Of a stretch of DNA of 64,000 bases, positions 24,814 through 34,323 are shown piece after piece. The stretch is taken from the NCBI GenBank assembly GCA_900545055.1, contig UQXP01000005.1, forward strand, positions 1 to 64,000, read 5' to 3'. The position numbers were made by a program, and so were the translations under genes. The DNA comes from an uncultured Collinsella sp. (lineage in GTDB: Bacteria; Actinomycetota; Coriobacteriia; Coriobacteriales; Coriobacteriaceae). The notes beneath the pieces are model-generated. The model did not search any database. It saw only the letters and a list, made by a program, of their open reading frames with translations, and was not told the DNA's origin. How positions within the stretch are numbered: the stretch's first letter is position 1; each line of letters begins with the position of its first letter.

Positions 24814-25152
24814 GATGGCTCCTTTACGTGCGGCCGCACGCCGAGCTGCAAGGGCAGCCGGAGCACGGCGGGACTTTCAAACTCAAAAATCGTACCACGG
24901 CGCGCGGCGAGAGAGCGGGGCGGACGTGTTACCTCAGTCGATATACATGTCCTGGAGCGTGATGCGCCCCCAAGATTATGCAAAGTTGAATAATTCGCAT
25001 CTGCATAATATTGAAAGCTAAATCTCGTAGAGCCGGAATCCGACATTTTATGCGTCCCACTAAATGGCTAAATGCCGAGCCACTACTCGAGGCGGCACGC
25101 ATGACGGCGGGGTATAATTTGATTGCCATAGATAGCAATTTGGAGGTGCCCC
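24814..25152. other. Intergenic region between divergent ybaB and a small membrane-protein gene
   Basis: Holds promoters for both directions. TATAAT at 25113-25118 lies 35 bp before the plus-strand ATG. AT content rises at 24960-25040 compared with neighbours. No further gene or RNA recognised. Confidence 0.5.
25113..25118 (+). promoter_or_regulatory. -10 box for the 157-residue protein gene
   Basis: A perfect TATAAT in GGGGTATAATTTG with the start codon 35 bp downstream. No clear -35 partner was found about 17 bp upstream, so the assignment rests on the -10 alone. Confidence 0.45.
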
Positions 25153-25626
25153 ATGAACGCCCCCGACGCGCTCCAAAACATCCGCTCAAAACACCCCGTT
25201 GCATATTTGGTTCTCTATCTCTTTGTCGGCTGGGCATTGCTGGTTGTCATCACCCATGCTATGGCCTTTGGAGCAGAACTGCTGATAGCCAGCTCGGACC
25301 AGCCCATCGTCAAATGGGAGACGACCGATAAGTGCACCGACGGAACCCGAACCGTTTACTACAACAGCCCGTCCCTCTACCAAGAGTTCAAGGTCAAGAT
25401 AAAGGGCTTCAAGATTGTCGATGCCGAACCGGGCTCTTTATTGACAATCGGAGCAACCGTCAACACCGAGCAAGTCGAGTACACGGACAACCATGCGACG
25501 TATCGTATCGACCTCAGCATCCTAGGCCGACCGTCACGCACCTGTCTACTCGAATGCGATATACGCGACACCACACTGCACATGTCCGAAATACAGATGC
25601 GCCCGGACAAAGAGATCTCTTCTTGA
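25153..25626 (+). CDS. Small membrane-anchored protein, unknown function
   Basis: A 157-residue protein not recognised. One hydrophobic segment (about 17-38, YLVLYLFVGWALLVVITHAM) anchors a predicted extracytoplasmic domain of about 110 residues rich in beta-strand-like alternation (EFKVKIKGFKIVDAEPGS...). A TTTGGAGG ribosome site precedes the ATG. It is oriented against, and splits, the dnaX-ybaB-recR group. Confidence 0.7.
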   Translation: MNAPDALQNIRSKHPVAYLVLYLFVGWALLVVITHAMAFGAELLIASSDQPIVKWETTDKCTDGTRTVYYNSPSLYQEFKVKIKGFKIVDAEPGSLLTIGATVNTEQVEYTDNHATYRIDLSILGRPSRTCLLECDIRDTTLHMSEIQMRPDKEISS

Positions 25627-25647
25627 GCAGTATGCCCGCCCGCGCAG

Positions 25648-28113
25648 CTACTCCACCGGCTTGAAGATGGTGGACTGGCCAAAGACGCTGCGGATGAGGG
25701 CTTTGGCCTCGTCCTCGGTCTGCGGGATGCTCGGGGCTGCACCCTGGTGGCCGAAGGGGCTGCCGGCGCCGGGGTTGGACTCCCAAGGGGCAGCGGGGGC
25801 GTCCTCCTCTTTGGGAGCAGTTGCAGCGGGCTTGGGCGCGGACGCCGCACCCGGCACGTCGAACGGGGGCAGATCGTCCCCGCTGGCATCGGCAGCGAAA
25901 CCGCCGACCATGGCATCGTCGTAGGGAACCTGCTCGGATTCCCACGGCGCAGACGGCGCGGCAGGCTGAGCCTTGGGAGCGGACGAGCGCTCGGGTGCGC
26001 GGGGCGCGGGCTCGGTCGGGAGCTTGCCCGTGGCAGGAGCGCCGGCAGGGTTGTCGGAGCGCAGCCAGGGGGCCTTAGCCAGGTCGGATGACTTGGGCGC
26101 AGGCGCGGCAGCGGGCTTGGGCGCGGGAGCCGGAGCAGCAGATTTGGGCGTGGCGGGCTTAGGCGCCGAAGGGGTCGGTGCCATCACCGGCGTCGCTTGC
26201 TGCTGCGTCGCGCTGGCGCTCGAGGATGCAGGGGCCGCCGAGGACACGGGTTGCGGGTCCGCAGATGCCGCAGCCCGTGCAGATGGAGAATGCTCCTCAT
26301 GTTGAGGAGCCGGCGTGCCACCTCCATCCAGGACGTAGTCGACGGTGCGACGACCGAAGACCGCGCAGACCGTCGGCAGGACCACCGATTGCGTGTCAGC
26401 GCGGCCGAGCATCTTGATGGCAAAGGTCGAGCCCGCAGGGAACGAGACGGTGAGCTTGGAGCCGTCGTCGGCCGTGGCGCGGGCGTTGAGCAGCAGGCCT
26501 GCATAGGAAGCCTGACGAGCCTTGACGCGCTCGACGACCTCGGCCCATTTGCGCTGGAGCTCGCCGGCGTCCTCGACCGCGGGGGTCTCGGCAGCACCGG
26601 CGGCGGCAACCTGGGCGGCGTTGTTGGGCTTGGACACCGGCACGGTCGATGCGGCAGGCGCGGGAGCCGGAGCCGCAACGGGTTGAGGTGCAGGCGTTAC
26701 AGGTTTGGGCGCGGGAGCCGGAGCCGCGGACTTGGGCGCAGGCTGGGCAGCCGGAACAGCAGCTCCGCGGTCCCAAGGCATGCCACCCTGATGCGCGGGC
26801 GCAGCAGCGGGGGCGGCGGTCGCCGCAGGAGTAGCAGCTCGGGCACCCGAGATCAGCGTCGGCTGCTGGACAGCGGGTGCGGATGCAGCAGGCGTACTCG
26901 CTTGGGCAGCAGCCACGCTCGCCGGAACGGCGGCGTTGGCAACCATGGCCTCCAAGCGAGCCACGCGCTCGGCCAAAGCCTCAATCGTTAAATCGGCCTC
27001 GGGACGCGCCAGGCGGGTACAGGCGATCTCGAGCACCAGGCGCACGTCGCTCGCACCCCTCATCTCCAGCGCGGCATCGTCGAGCACCGTCAGCACGCGA
27101 GCCAAACGATCGGCAGGATGCTCGCCAAAGGCAGCGGCCTCGGCAGCAAGCGCCTCGGCCTGCTCGGAGCCGCCCTCAAACAGCTCGGCGCGAGCACCGG
27201 CAACGCAGGCAACATACACGTCGCGTACGTGCGCCACCAGGTCGCGCGTCAGTTCCAGCAGATCGTTACCTTCCTCGACCTGCGCGCGAATAAGCCCATA
27301 GAGCTCGGCGACATCACGATCGGCAATGGCGCGCGCAAACTCGCCCAGAATCTGGTCCGAAACTTCACCCAAAAGCGAGCGGGCATCGTCCGCATGCACG
27401 GTACCGTTACCGAAGACGCTCAGCTGCTCCAGCGTGGAGAGCGCGTCACGCATGCCGCCCTTGGCATGGCGCGCCACGATGGCAAGCGCCTCGTCGTCGT
27501 AGTCGAAGCCCTCCTGCTCGCACACGTATGCCAGGCGGCGCTCGATATCCTCGTTACCGATGCGGTGGAAATCGAAGCGCTGGCAGCGCGAGAGGATTGT
27601 CTCCAGAATTTTTTGCGGGTCGGTGGTGCACAGCACAAAGATCACGTGCGCCGGCGGCTCCTCGAGCGTCTTGAGCAGCGCGTTAAACGCCGCCGTCGTG
27701 AGCATGTGGACCTCGTCGATGATATAGATCTTGTACTTGCCGCGCACCGGGGCAAAGTTAACGGAATTGATGATCTCCTCGCGCACGTTGTCTACGCCGG
27801 TACGGCTTGCGGCATCGAGCTCGTAGACGTCTGGGTGGTTGCCCTCGGCGATGAGCTCGCATTCCTCACAGGTGCCGTCGGGCATGCAGCCGCTTGCACC
27901 CTCGGCGCGCGCCGCCTCGGCATTTCGACACAGCAGCGCCTTGGCAAGGATGCGCGCCATAGTGGTCTTGCCCGTGCCACGCGGTCCGCAGAACAGGTAC
28001 GCGTGGGACAGACGCCCCTCGGTGATGGCGTGCTCGAGCGTCGAGACGATATGCTGCTGGCCCACCACGGAGTCGAAGGTGAGCGGGCGATACTTTCGGT
28101 ACAACGATTCCAT
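25648..28113 (-). CDS. dnaX: DNA polymerase III gamma/tau subunit
   Basis: An 821-residue clamp-loader ATPase. MESLYRKYRPLTFDSVVGQ starts the AAA+ domain; Walker A is GPRGTGKTT (43-51), the zinc-binding Cys cluster follows (CRNAEAA...CMPDGTCEEC), Walker B is IDEVHML (about 125) and the sensor motif ILSRCQRF (about 168). Residues 380-800 include a long Pro/Ala-rich region in two blocks around a conserved patch (KWAEVVERVKARQASYAGLL), the tau extension. The start at 28113 has GGGGGAG upstream; the frame stays open 158 codons further but collides with the divergent gene and has no family similarity. Confidence 0.96.
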   Translation of the reverse strand: MESLYRKYRPLTFDSVVGQQHIVSTLEHAITEGRLSHAYLFCGPRGTGKTTMARILAKALLCRNAEAARAEGASGCMPDGTCEECELIAEGNHPDVYELDAASRTGVDNVREEIINSVNFAPVRGKYKIYIIDEVHMLTTAAFNALLKTLEEPPAHVIFVLCTTDPQKILETILSRCQRFDFHRIGNEDIERRLAYVCEQEGFDYDDEALAIVARHAKGGMRDALSTLEQLSVFGNGTVHADDARSLLGEVSDQILGEFARAIADRDVAELYGLIRAQVEEGNDLLELTRDLVAHVRDVYVACVAGARAELFEGGSEQAEALAAEAAAFGEHPADRLARVLTVLDDAALEMRGASDVRLVLEIACTRLARPEADLTIEALAERVARLEAMVANAAVPASVAAAQASTPAASAPAVQQPTLISGARAATPAATAAPAAAPAHQGGMPWDRGAAVPAAQPAPKSAAPAPAPKPVTPAPQPVAAPAPAPAASTVPVSKPNNAAQVAAAGAAETPAVEDAGELQRKWAEVVERVKARQASYAGLLLNARATADDGSKLTVSFPAGSTFAIKMLGRADTQSVVLPTVCAVFGRRTVDYVLDGGGTPAPQHEEHSPSARAAASADPQPVSSAAPASSSASATQQQATPVMAPTPSAPKPATPKSAAPAPAPKPAAAPAPKSSDLAKAPWLRSDNPAGAPATGKLPTEPAPRAPERSSAPKAQPAAPSAPWESEQVPYDDAMVGGFAADASGDDLPPFDVPGAASAPKPAATAPKEEDAPAAPWESNPGAGSPFGHQGAAPSIPQTEDEAKALIRSVFGQSTIFKPVE

Positions 28114-28228
28114 GGGTGCTCCCCCGGGTATACTGAGTCTTGTTGCCGCGACGGCCATGCGGTCGCACGGCATACTGCATTCATAATAACCCGTACGGCG
28201 AGCCCGCCGCGATAGGAGTCTAAAGAGC

Positions 28229-28945
28229 ATGGCAGACGCAGAGAGCAACCTCGTTCCCTCCGAAGCAGCCGACCAGGTCGAGGTCGCGCTCGAGGAGCAG
28301 GCCGCAGCCGACGACGGCATCCTGTACCTCAACGAGTACCAGTACGAAAACGACCTGGTCACCGACTTCGCACGCCTGGTCGCCTCGCCCAGGCGTCGCG
28401 GCTCGCTGTATGTCGCCGCCGCGATTGCCGCGCTCATCGGCATCGGCATGCTGGTGGCCGGCGGCAACTGGATCAAGTTTGGCGTCGTCCTGATCGTATT
28501 CGGCGCCTTTTTGGCCTGGTGGAGCAAAAACCTGCACCACACGCTCGCCCGCGACTTTATCGACGCCGTCGAGGCCGACGAGTCCATGGGTGGCCGCTAT
28601 CGCCGCGTCGCCGCCAACGAGGACGGCCTGATGGTTTGGGGCAAGAGCGGCAAGTCGCAGTTCTTCCCGTTTGACAAGCTCGACCACGTACTCGACGGCG
28701 AGCGCATCTTTGTGGCCATGTTCGCCGACCAGGGCGTGACGATCCCCAAGGACACCTTCGTCCGTGGCGATGCCGAGCAGTTTGGCACCTTCCTTAAGGC
28801 ACGCATCAACAAAAAACTCCGCATCGAGACCAAGAAGAAGAAAATGAAGGCCGAGAAGGCCGCCGCCGAGGCCAAGCAGGGCGACAAGCCCCAGGAGACC
28901 AAGGGCAAGCAGCGCAAGCAGAAGAAGAACAAGAAGAAGCGCTAA
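28229..28945 (+). CDS. YcxB-like membrane protein
   Basis: A 238-residue protein with two closely spaced hydrophobic segments (about 58-75 and 80-95) and a soluble C-terminal domain resembling the YcxB C-terminal family (SKSGKSQFFPFDKLDHVL-like strand, then GVTIPKDTFVRGDAEQFGTFL). The final 50 residues are Lys-rich (KKKKMKAEKAAAEAK... KKNKKKR), perhaps binding acidic lipid or nucleic acid. AGGAG lies upstream of the ATG. Divergent from dnaX; function unknown. Confidence 0.72.
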   Translation: MADAESNLVPSEAADQVEVALEEQAAADDGILYLNEYQYENDLVTDFARLVASPRRRGSLYVAAAIAALIGIGMLVAGGNWIKFGVVLIVFGAFLAWWSKNLHHTLARDFIDAVEADESMGGRYRRVAANEDGLMVWGKSGKSQFFPFDKLDHVLDGERIFVAMFADQGVTIPKDTFVRGDAEQFGTFLKARINKKLRIETKKKKMKAEKAAAEAKQGDKPQETKGKQRKQKKNKKKR

Positions 28946-29089
28946 GGCCAAGCCAGGCAGGCAGCCTCGCATCCCGCTATCCTCCCCATGCACCCGAGCG
29001 TGCTACACTAGCAGCATCTATGCCACCGCGAACGGCTCGGCCCCGCGCCCGCCGCTCGCAAACGAACTTTAAACGCACGAGGGTTGGCC

Positions 29090-30943
29090 ATGCCGCTTTT
29101 CTCGCAACATACCGCCCGGTTCTCGCCGGACGTTCCTTTGGAGGGCACCAGCTCTCGCGAGCTGCTCAAGCGGTACCAGCCGCTCGAGACACTTGCGACC
29201 GGCGGTTTTGGCTCCATCGAGATCTGCCGCGACACGCACCTGCGCCGCCGCGTCGCCATTAAGCGCATCCCCCTTATTAACGGTGTCGGCATGCCCGCCA
29301 GCGACATCATGGATGTCCTGCGCGAGGCGCACACTGCCGCCATGCTTCAACATCCCAACATCGTGCAGGTCATCGACTTTACGCACGACACAGCCTATGC
29401 CTACCTAGTTATGGAATATGTCGATGGCATGTCGCTGGCCGAGTTTTTGCACCGCGTGGACGGTCACTCACTTACCTTTGACGAGGCCGCGGCCATTGCC
29501 GATGCCCTAGGCCAGGCGCTCACCTTCGCCCATAGCAATGGCGTACTCCACCTGGACATTAAGCCCGCCAACGTGCTCATCGACCACTCGGGCAATGTAA
29601 AGCTCACCGACTTTGGCATGGCGCGACTGTCGTCCGCCGGTGGCTTTGGCGGCTCGCGCGGCGGCACCATCGGCTACATGCCGCCCGAGCAGCTCGATAT
29701 CGAGACCGGCACGGTCGATGAGCGCGCCGATGTCTTTGCCCTCGCCTGTGTGATCTACGAGGGCCTGTGCGGCAGCGCTCCCTTTATGGCGGCCACGCCC
29801 GCCGACTCGCTCGGCCGCATCATCGGCGGCGCCACCTATCCCAGCGAGCTGATACCACACTTTCCCCCGGGAGCCGAGGCCGCGCTCATGAGCGCGCTCT
29901 CCCCCATGCCGCAGGACCGCCCCAACAGCATCGAGGCATTTTGCGACCAGCTCCTTGCCGGTCTGGGCAGCGTGCGCGAAGGCCGTCGCAGCCTGGAGCA
30001 AATGGTTGGCGAACTTTCGGATGACGAGCAGGAGCTCGACGATATCGAGCCGTCGCACTACGAGGACGACGCCATCGAGGTCGACCCCGCACTCGGCTGG
30101 GCGGGCACGCGCTGGAGCCATGCGCGCGACTACACCATGCGCACTATCTCGGCGCTAACGTGCGGCACCTTTAGCTTTTTGCTGATGCAAACGGCCGGGG
30201 TCGCGGCGCTTCCCGGCCTGGTCATTGCGGCCATCGCGATCGGAGCGGCGGCTGGCCTGGCCCCCCAGATTGGCTCGGCCATCTCGGCTGTGGGCTTTTT
30301 GGTGCTCATGGCCAACGCCACCATGCAGGCACAGGGCATCCTGTCGATGCTGCCCGTCGCGGTGATCTTTGCCGCCGCCATGTCCGGTTGGTGGATCGCC
30401 TGGGGTCGCACCGAGACTGCCGCGAGCGCCACGCTCACCTGTGCACTCGCGCTTGGCTGTCTGACCGGCAATACCTTCCTGGCAGCTGGGGTCGCCGCCG
30501 GCGTCGCGTCATTTTGGCTCGGCCCGGCAAGCGCCGCCGCGGCAACGGGCATGGGCGCGCTTTTTGCCCGTCTGGCCACGGTCGCGCTTTCAGCCGGAGG
30601 CGTGCTGGGGCTCGGTAACGTTGCCGCAGCGCTGGGAGACCCGCTCCTTTGGGCTGCCTTTGTGCTGGTCGCGGCAACTGCCGCAGCGTCATCCGCGCTG
30701 CTCAATGCCCATGCCAAGCGTGCCGATCAGGGCTCAAACCTTGCCGCAATCGCCGCCATCGCTGTCACCGGCATCGGCTGCGCAGCGGCGTCCTGTCTTG
30801 CACACCATATGGAAATTGCCAGCCTTGCAGCCGCGGTCATCGCCAAGGCGGCGGTTGCGGGAATCCTATCCTCTATAATCGTTGGGATATGCCTATATTT
30901 GCTCGGATACCAAAGAACCTATACGGAGAGTGATCTTTCGTGA
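29090..30943 (+). CDS. Ser/Thr protein kinase, non-RD type, with multi-pass C-terminus
   Basis: A 617-residue protein; kinase domain about 24-290, then a charged linker and about eight hydrophobic segments (about 345-610). Motifs: glycine loop LATGGFGSIE, VAIKRI, DFG in LTDFGMARL, and GYMPPEQL. The catalytic loop reads VLHLDIKPANVLI, with Leu where most kinases have Arg (HRD), so it is a non-RD kinase and probably does not depend on activation-loop phosphorylation. GAGGG precedes the ATG at 29090. It overlaps fhaA by 4 bp (GTGA) and is the first gene of the 10-kb envelope-signalling operon. Confidence 0.88.
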   Translation: MPLFSQHTARFSPDVPLEGTSSRELLKRYQPLETLATGGFGSIEICRDTHLRRRVAIKRIPLINGVGMPASDIMDVLREAHTAAMLQHPNIVQVIDFTHDTAYAYLVMEYVDGMSLAEFLHRVDGHSLTFDEAAAIADALGQALTFAHSNGVLHLDIKPANVLIDHSGNVKLTDFGMARLSSAGGFGGSRGGTIGYMPPEQLDIETGTVDERADVFALACVIYEGLCGSAPFMAATPADSLGRIIGGATYPSELIPHFPPGAEAALMSALSPMPQDRPNSIEAFCDQLLAGLGSVREGRRSLEQMVGELSDDEQELDDIEPSHYEDDAIEVDPALGWAGTRWSHARDYTMRTISALTCGTFSFLLMQTAGVAALPGLVIAAIAIGAAAGLAPQIGSAISAVGFLVLMANATMQAQGILSMLPVAVIFAAAMSGWWIAWGRTETAASATLTCALALGCLTGNTFLAAGVAAGVASFWLGPASAAAATGMGALFARLATVALSAGGVLGLGNVAAALGDPLLWAAFVLVAATAAASSALLNAHAKRADQGSNLAAIAAIAVTGIGCAAASCLAHHMEIASLAAAVIAKAAVAGILSSIIVGICLYLLGYQRTYTESDLS

Positions 30944-31953
30944 ACTTCCTGAACATCTTCGAGGACCACGTGGCCGGCATCTTCGGTGCCACCCGTGCCC
31001 CGTTCTCCTTTAAGAAGCTTGCCAAGCAGGCCGCTCGCGACATGGAGGATCAGACTCTGGTGATCAACGGCGTCAACACGGCGCCGGCACTCTATACCAT
31101 CCTTATCGCCGCCGACGACGATCCCATGCTCGCCCCGTTCTACCCCGAGCTTTCGCGCGAGGTCCGCGAGTTTGTGAAGGCGCAGGCCGAAAAGCGCCGC
31201 TATGTCTTTGTCGGCGAGCCCCTCGTGCGCTTTATGATCGATCCGCAGCTGCGCGCCGGCAAGTTCTCGGTCTTTGCCGAGAACGTCGATGCGCCCACGC
31301 TCGGCCGCCTGTACGAGGAAGAGCGCGCCTACCAAAACGGCCTGGGACAGAATAACTCGGCCGCAAGCCGCGCCGCCAGCGCCCCGCGCGCCGGCCAGCA
31401 GCAGTTTGCTGCCCCGCAGCAGCAGCGCCCCGCCGCCATGCCCCAGCAGCAGCCGACGCCTCGCGCCGCCGCTCCCGACCCGCTTGCCGTGGCAGACCCC
31501 TTCGCGCCTAGCGTCCCCGACCCCGCCGCCGCACCCATCCCGGTGCCGCAGACCGTCTCGCGCGACGCGCTTGCCGGCATGGGCGGAGCCGCCGCGACCG
31601 GTGCCGCCGTGGGCCTAGGCGCCGCAGCCGGCATCGCCTCCAACATGGCGAGCACTCGCGCCCCGCAGCGCCCGCTCGCCCAGCTCGTCGACGTCGTGAG
31701 CGGCGAGAGCCATAGCATCACCTCCGCACAGGTGACCATCGGTCGCGAGCGCTCAGTTTCCGACATTGCCCTGCGCGACCCCAACGTGTCGCGTCGTCAC
31801 GCCCAGCTCACCTTCACCGGTTCGGACTGGTCGATCGAGGACCTCAATTCCACCAACGGCACGCTCGTCAACAACCGCCGCATTACGCGCTGCCCGCTGC
31901 GCAACGGCGATCTGCTGACGTTTGGCCTGAGCACCTTTGAATTTAGGGGATAG
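30940..31953 (+). CDS. fhaA: FhaA-like protein (DUF3662 + FHA)
   Basis: A 337-residue protein. Residues 1-120 match the actinobacterial FhaA N-terminal domain (DUF3662), a Pro/Ala/Gln-rich linker runs to about 240, and the C-terminus is an FHA domain with VTIGRERSVSDIAL, NVSRRHAQL and DLNSTNGTLVNN, the phosphothreonine-binding residues. In mycobacteria FhaA binds phosphorylated partners that control peptidoglycan export and polar growth. GTG start at 30940 overlaps the kinase stop. Confidence 0.92.
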   Translation: MNFLNIFEDHVAGIFGATRAPFSFKKLAKQAARDMEDQTLVINGVNTAPALYTILIAADDDPMLAPFYPELSREVREFVKAQAEKRRYVFVGEPLVRFMIDPQLRAGKFSVFAENVDAPTLGRLYEEERAYQNGLGQNNSAASRAASAPRAGQQQFAAPQQQRPAAMPQQQPTPRAAAPDPLAVADPFAPSVPDPAAAPIPVPQTVSRDALAGMGGAAATGAAVGLGAAAGIASNMASTRAPQRPLAQLVDVVSGESHSITSAQVTIGRERSVSDIALRDPNVSRRHAQLTFTGSDWSIEDLNSTNGTLVNNRRITRCPLRNGDLLTFGLSTFEFRG

Positions 31954-31959
31954 TCGCTT

Positions 31960-32376
31960 ATGAACATCGATATCGTCCTTTTTGCAGGCCGCATCGTCCT
32001 GGTCGCCCTGCTCTATATCTTCCTGTTCGCCGTCATGAAGACCGGCGTGGGACTTGTGCGCGGGCAGCGCCGCGACTCGGCTATCTGGACGATTGATGTG
32101 GACAAGGGTCCGCGCGGTATCCGCGGCATCCACGTAGACATGCTCGGCCCCGTCATCGTCGGTCGCTCGCCATCTTCGGACATCTGCATCAACGAACCGT
32201 TCGTCTCGGCCTCGCATGCGCGCTTTTCGCTGCAGGGCCCGGCGCTCATCATCGAGGACCTCAACTCGCTTAACGGCACGCTCGTCAACGGCCGCCAGCT
32301 CGTGGAGCCCGCGACGCTGCGTGAGGGCGACGAAGTCCAGATTGGCGACGTGGTCATGAAGGTGAACCGTCGATGA
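31960..32376 (+). CDS. fhaB: FhaB-like membrane FHA protein
   Basis: A 138-residue protein with an N-terminal hydrophobic helix (about 5-26) and a single FHA domain: GPVIVGRSPSSDICI, VSASHARFSL and DLNSLNGTLVNGRQL. The size and layout are those of actinobacterial FhaB (FipA-binding in mycobacteria), which docks phosphorylated kinases or RodA/PbpA regulators. Overlaps the phosphatase gene by 4 bp (ATGA). Confidence 0.92.
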   Translation: MNIDIVLFAGRIVLVALLYIFLFAVMKTGVGLVRGQRRDSAIWTIDVDKGPRGIRGIHVDMLGPVIVGRSPSSDICINEPFVSASHARFSLQGPALIIEDLNSLNGTLVNGRQLVEPATLREGDEVQIGDVVMKVNRR

Positions 32377-34307
32377 TCGACGAGGAGAGCAAGTCCGCAA
32401 CTATGACCGAGGCACCGGCTGCCGCCACAGCTGTGCCGGCCCACGCCGCTCCGGCGGGCTCCAAACCCGTGGAGCCCGAGGACACCGTGTTCTCCCTGCC
32501 TCTTTCGCATGTAACGCATGATATTTCGGATCTAGCCGATAACGAGGACGAAGAGGATGCCGCAGCGGCGCCCATCGGCGCACATGTTGCGGAACAGCCC
32601 ACAGCGCCCGAAGCAACCCCGGCGCCGGCTCACTTTGCAGAGCCCGTCGCCGCGGCAATCAACGAGAGCGCTGCGGTGTTTGCGGCACCCGAGCCCGCCG
32701 CGCCGGCGTTTCCCATAGCCCCGGCATCCGAGGTTGCGCCCGCGTCTACGTCGGCGCCCGAGGCAGGGCCATCCCCCGAGGACGGCCCTGCACCCAGGAC
32801 CCCGCAGCCTGCGCCCGCAAGCGAGTCCGATACCGTGGCCGAGCCCGCCACCCATTCGCAAAACACGCCCGCGCCGTCGCACTTTGCGACGCCCGAGCCT
32901 ATAGACGTCAGCCCGCAAGACGACGAGTCGACCGCCCGCGTTTCCGAGGAGCCCGACTCCCCGGACACCGGCGATTCCGAATCAAACGCCGTGACCGACA
33001 CCGTCTCTCCCGGTGACACCGCCGAAATCGACGTTGCCGCCGTTGAGGCCAAGCTCAAAGACCCCGGCTCGACCATGAGCTTTGAGCCCCTGACCGAGGA
33101 GCGCATCGAGACCGACTCGACCTATGATGCCGGCACCACCACGCAACTCATGTGGGGCGCCCGCTCCGACGTTGGCTGCGTGCGCCCGCACAATGAGGAT
33201 TCCTACCTGGTGCAGTCGCCGCTCTTTTGCGTATGCGACGGCATGGGTGGTCACGCTGCCGGCGAGGTAGCCTCTTCCATCGCCGTCGAGACTATTGCCA
33301 AGACGGCCCCACAGTCCGCCGACGCAGCACGCCTGGCCGCAGCCGTCGAGGCAGCCAACGCCGCCGTAATCGAGGCGGCCCTGAACGGCCTGGGCAAGCC
33401 CGGCATGGGCTGCACAGCCACCTGCGCCTACATCGAAAACGACACGCTCGCCATCGCCCACGTGGGCGACTCTCGCGCCTATCTGCTCCACGAGGGCACG
33501 CTCATCCGCGTGACCCGCGACCACTCCTATGTGGAGGAGCTCGTTGACGCCGGCGAGATTACGGCCGATGAGGCACGCGTCCACCCCAACCGCTCGGTCA
33601 TCACCCGCGCGCTGGGCTCGGACCCCGCCATGTACGCAGACCACTTTACCCTGCATATCGAGGAAGGCGACCGCCTGATCCTGTGCTCCGACGGCCTCTC
33701 GAGCATGATTCCCGATAGCGATATCGAGAACATCGCCACGCAGTCCTCAACCGCGCAAATCTGCGTCGACAACCTAGTGGACGCGGCGCTTGCCGCCGGC
33801 GGCCACGACAACGTGACCGTAGTAGTCGTTGACCTGGTTGACGATGGCGTTATGCGCGAGGCGCAACGCGTGCGTCGCCGCAACGTTACTATCGCCGCCA
33901 TCCTGGCCCTCGTCTTTGTGCTGGCAGCTGGCATCTGGGCCTACACGGGTGTCACCGGCTCGTACTACCTGGGTACCTACCAGGGCAATGTCGCCGTCTG
34001 GCGCGGCCTGCCCGGCAAGCCACTCGGACTCAAGCTCCACTGGCTCGAAAGCGAAACCAGTATCAAGCTGTCCGACCTGCCCGAAGACACGCAAAACCGC
34101 CTCAAGGCGGGCATTCCGCAAACAAGTGTCGACGATGCGCAGGACACGATATCCAAGTACCGCCACCAGATCGACGAGGAGCAGACCCGCCAGGTGATCG
34201 ACGCGCAAACGATTCGCGACAACACCAATCAGGGATCGACCTCCGAATCAGATTCCGAGAAAACCGCCGAACAGTCCGCCGAGGCCGAAGCCTCCGATAA
34301 GAATTAG
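32373..34307 (+). CDS. pstP: PP2C-type Ser/Thr protein phosphatase with long N-terminal extension
   Basis: A 644-residue protein. The PP2C domain (about 258-485) has the metal motifs ARSDVGCVRPHNEDSYL, CVCDGMGGHAAGE, VGDSRAYL, RSVITRALGSD and GGHDNVTVVVVD. One transmembrane helix follows (about 505-525) with a short outer domain. It reverses phosphorylation by the operon's kinases. Unusually, about 255 residues of Ala/Pro/Glu/Ser-rich, probably disordered sequence precede the PP2C domain, whereas PstP proteins normally begin at the catalytic domain. Confidence 0.92.
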   Translation: MIDEESKSATMTEAPAAATAVPAHAAPAGSKPVEPEDTVFSLPLSHVTHDISDLADNEDEEDAAAAPIGAHVAEQPTAPEATPAPAHFAEPVAAAINESAAVFAAPEPAAPAFPIAPASEVAPASTSAPEAGPSPEDGPAPRTPQPAPASESDTVAEPATHSQNTPAPSHFATPEPIDVSPQDDESTARVSEEPDSPDTGDSESNAVTDTVSPGDTAEIDVAAVEAKLKDPGSTMSFEPLTEERIETDSTYDAGTTTQLMWGARSDVGCVRPHNEDSYLVQSPLFCVCDGMGGHAAGEVASSIAVETIAKTAPQSADAARLAAAVEAANAAVIEAALNGLGKPGMGCTATCAYIENDTLAIAHVGDSRAYLLHEGTLIRVTRDHSYVEELVDAGEITADEARVHPNRSVITRALGSDPAMYADHFTLHIEEGDRLILCSDGLSSMIPDSDIENIATQSSTAQICVDNLVDAALAAGGHDNVTVVVVDLVDDGVMREAQRVRRRNVTIAAILALVFVLAAGIWAYTGVTGSYYLGTYQGNVAVWRGLPGKPLGLKLHWLESETSIKLSDLPEDTQNRLKAGIPQTSVDDAQDTISKYRHQIDEEQTRQVIDAQTIRDNTNQGSTSESDSEKTAEQSAEAEASDKN

Positions 34308-34323
34308 AAAGGGAGTGCCGCTT

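Noticed and set aside
28114..28228. SRP RNA gene next to dnaX
   Set aside because: The conserved GGTCAGG...GGAAGGGAGCAGC core is absent in this spacer.
28114..28587. 158-residue N-terminal extension of DnaX
   Set aside because: DnaX proteins start at MESLYRKYRP-like sequence; a good ribosome site precedes it and the extension overlaps the divergent gene.
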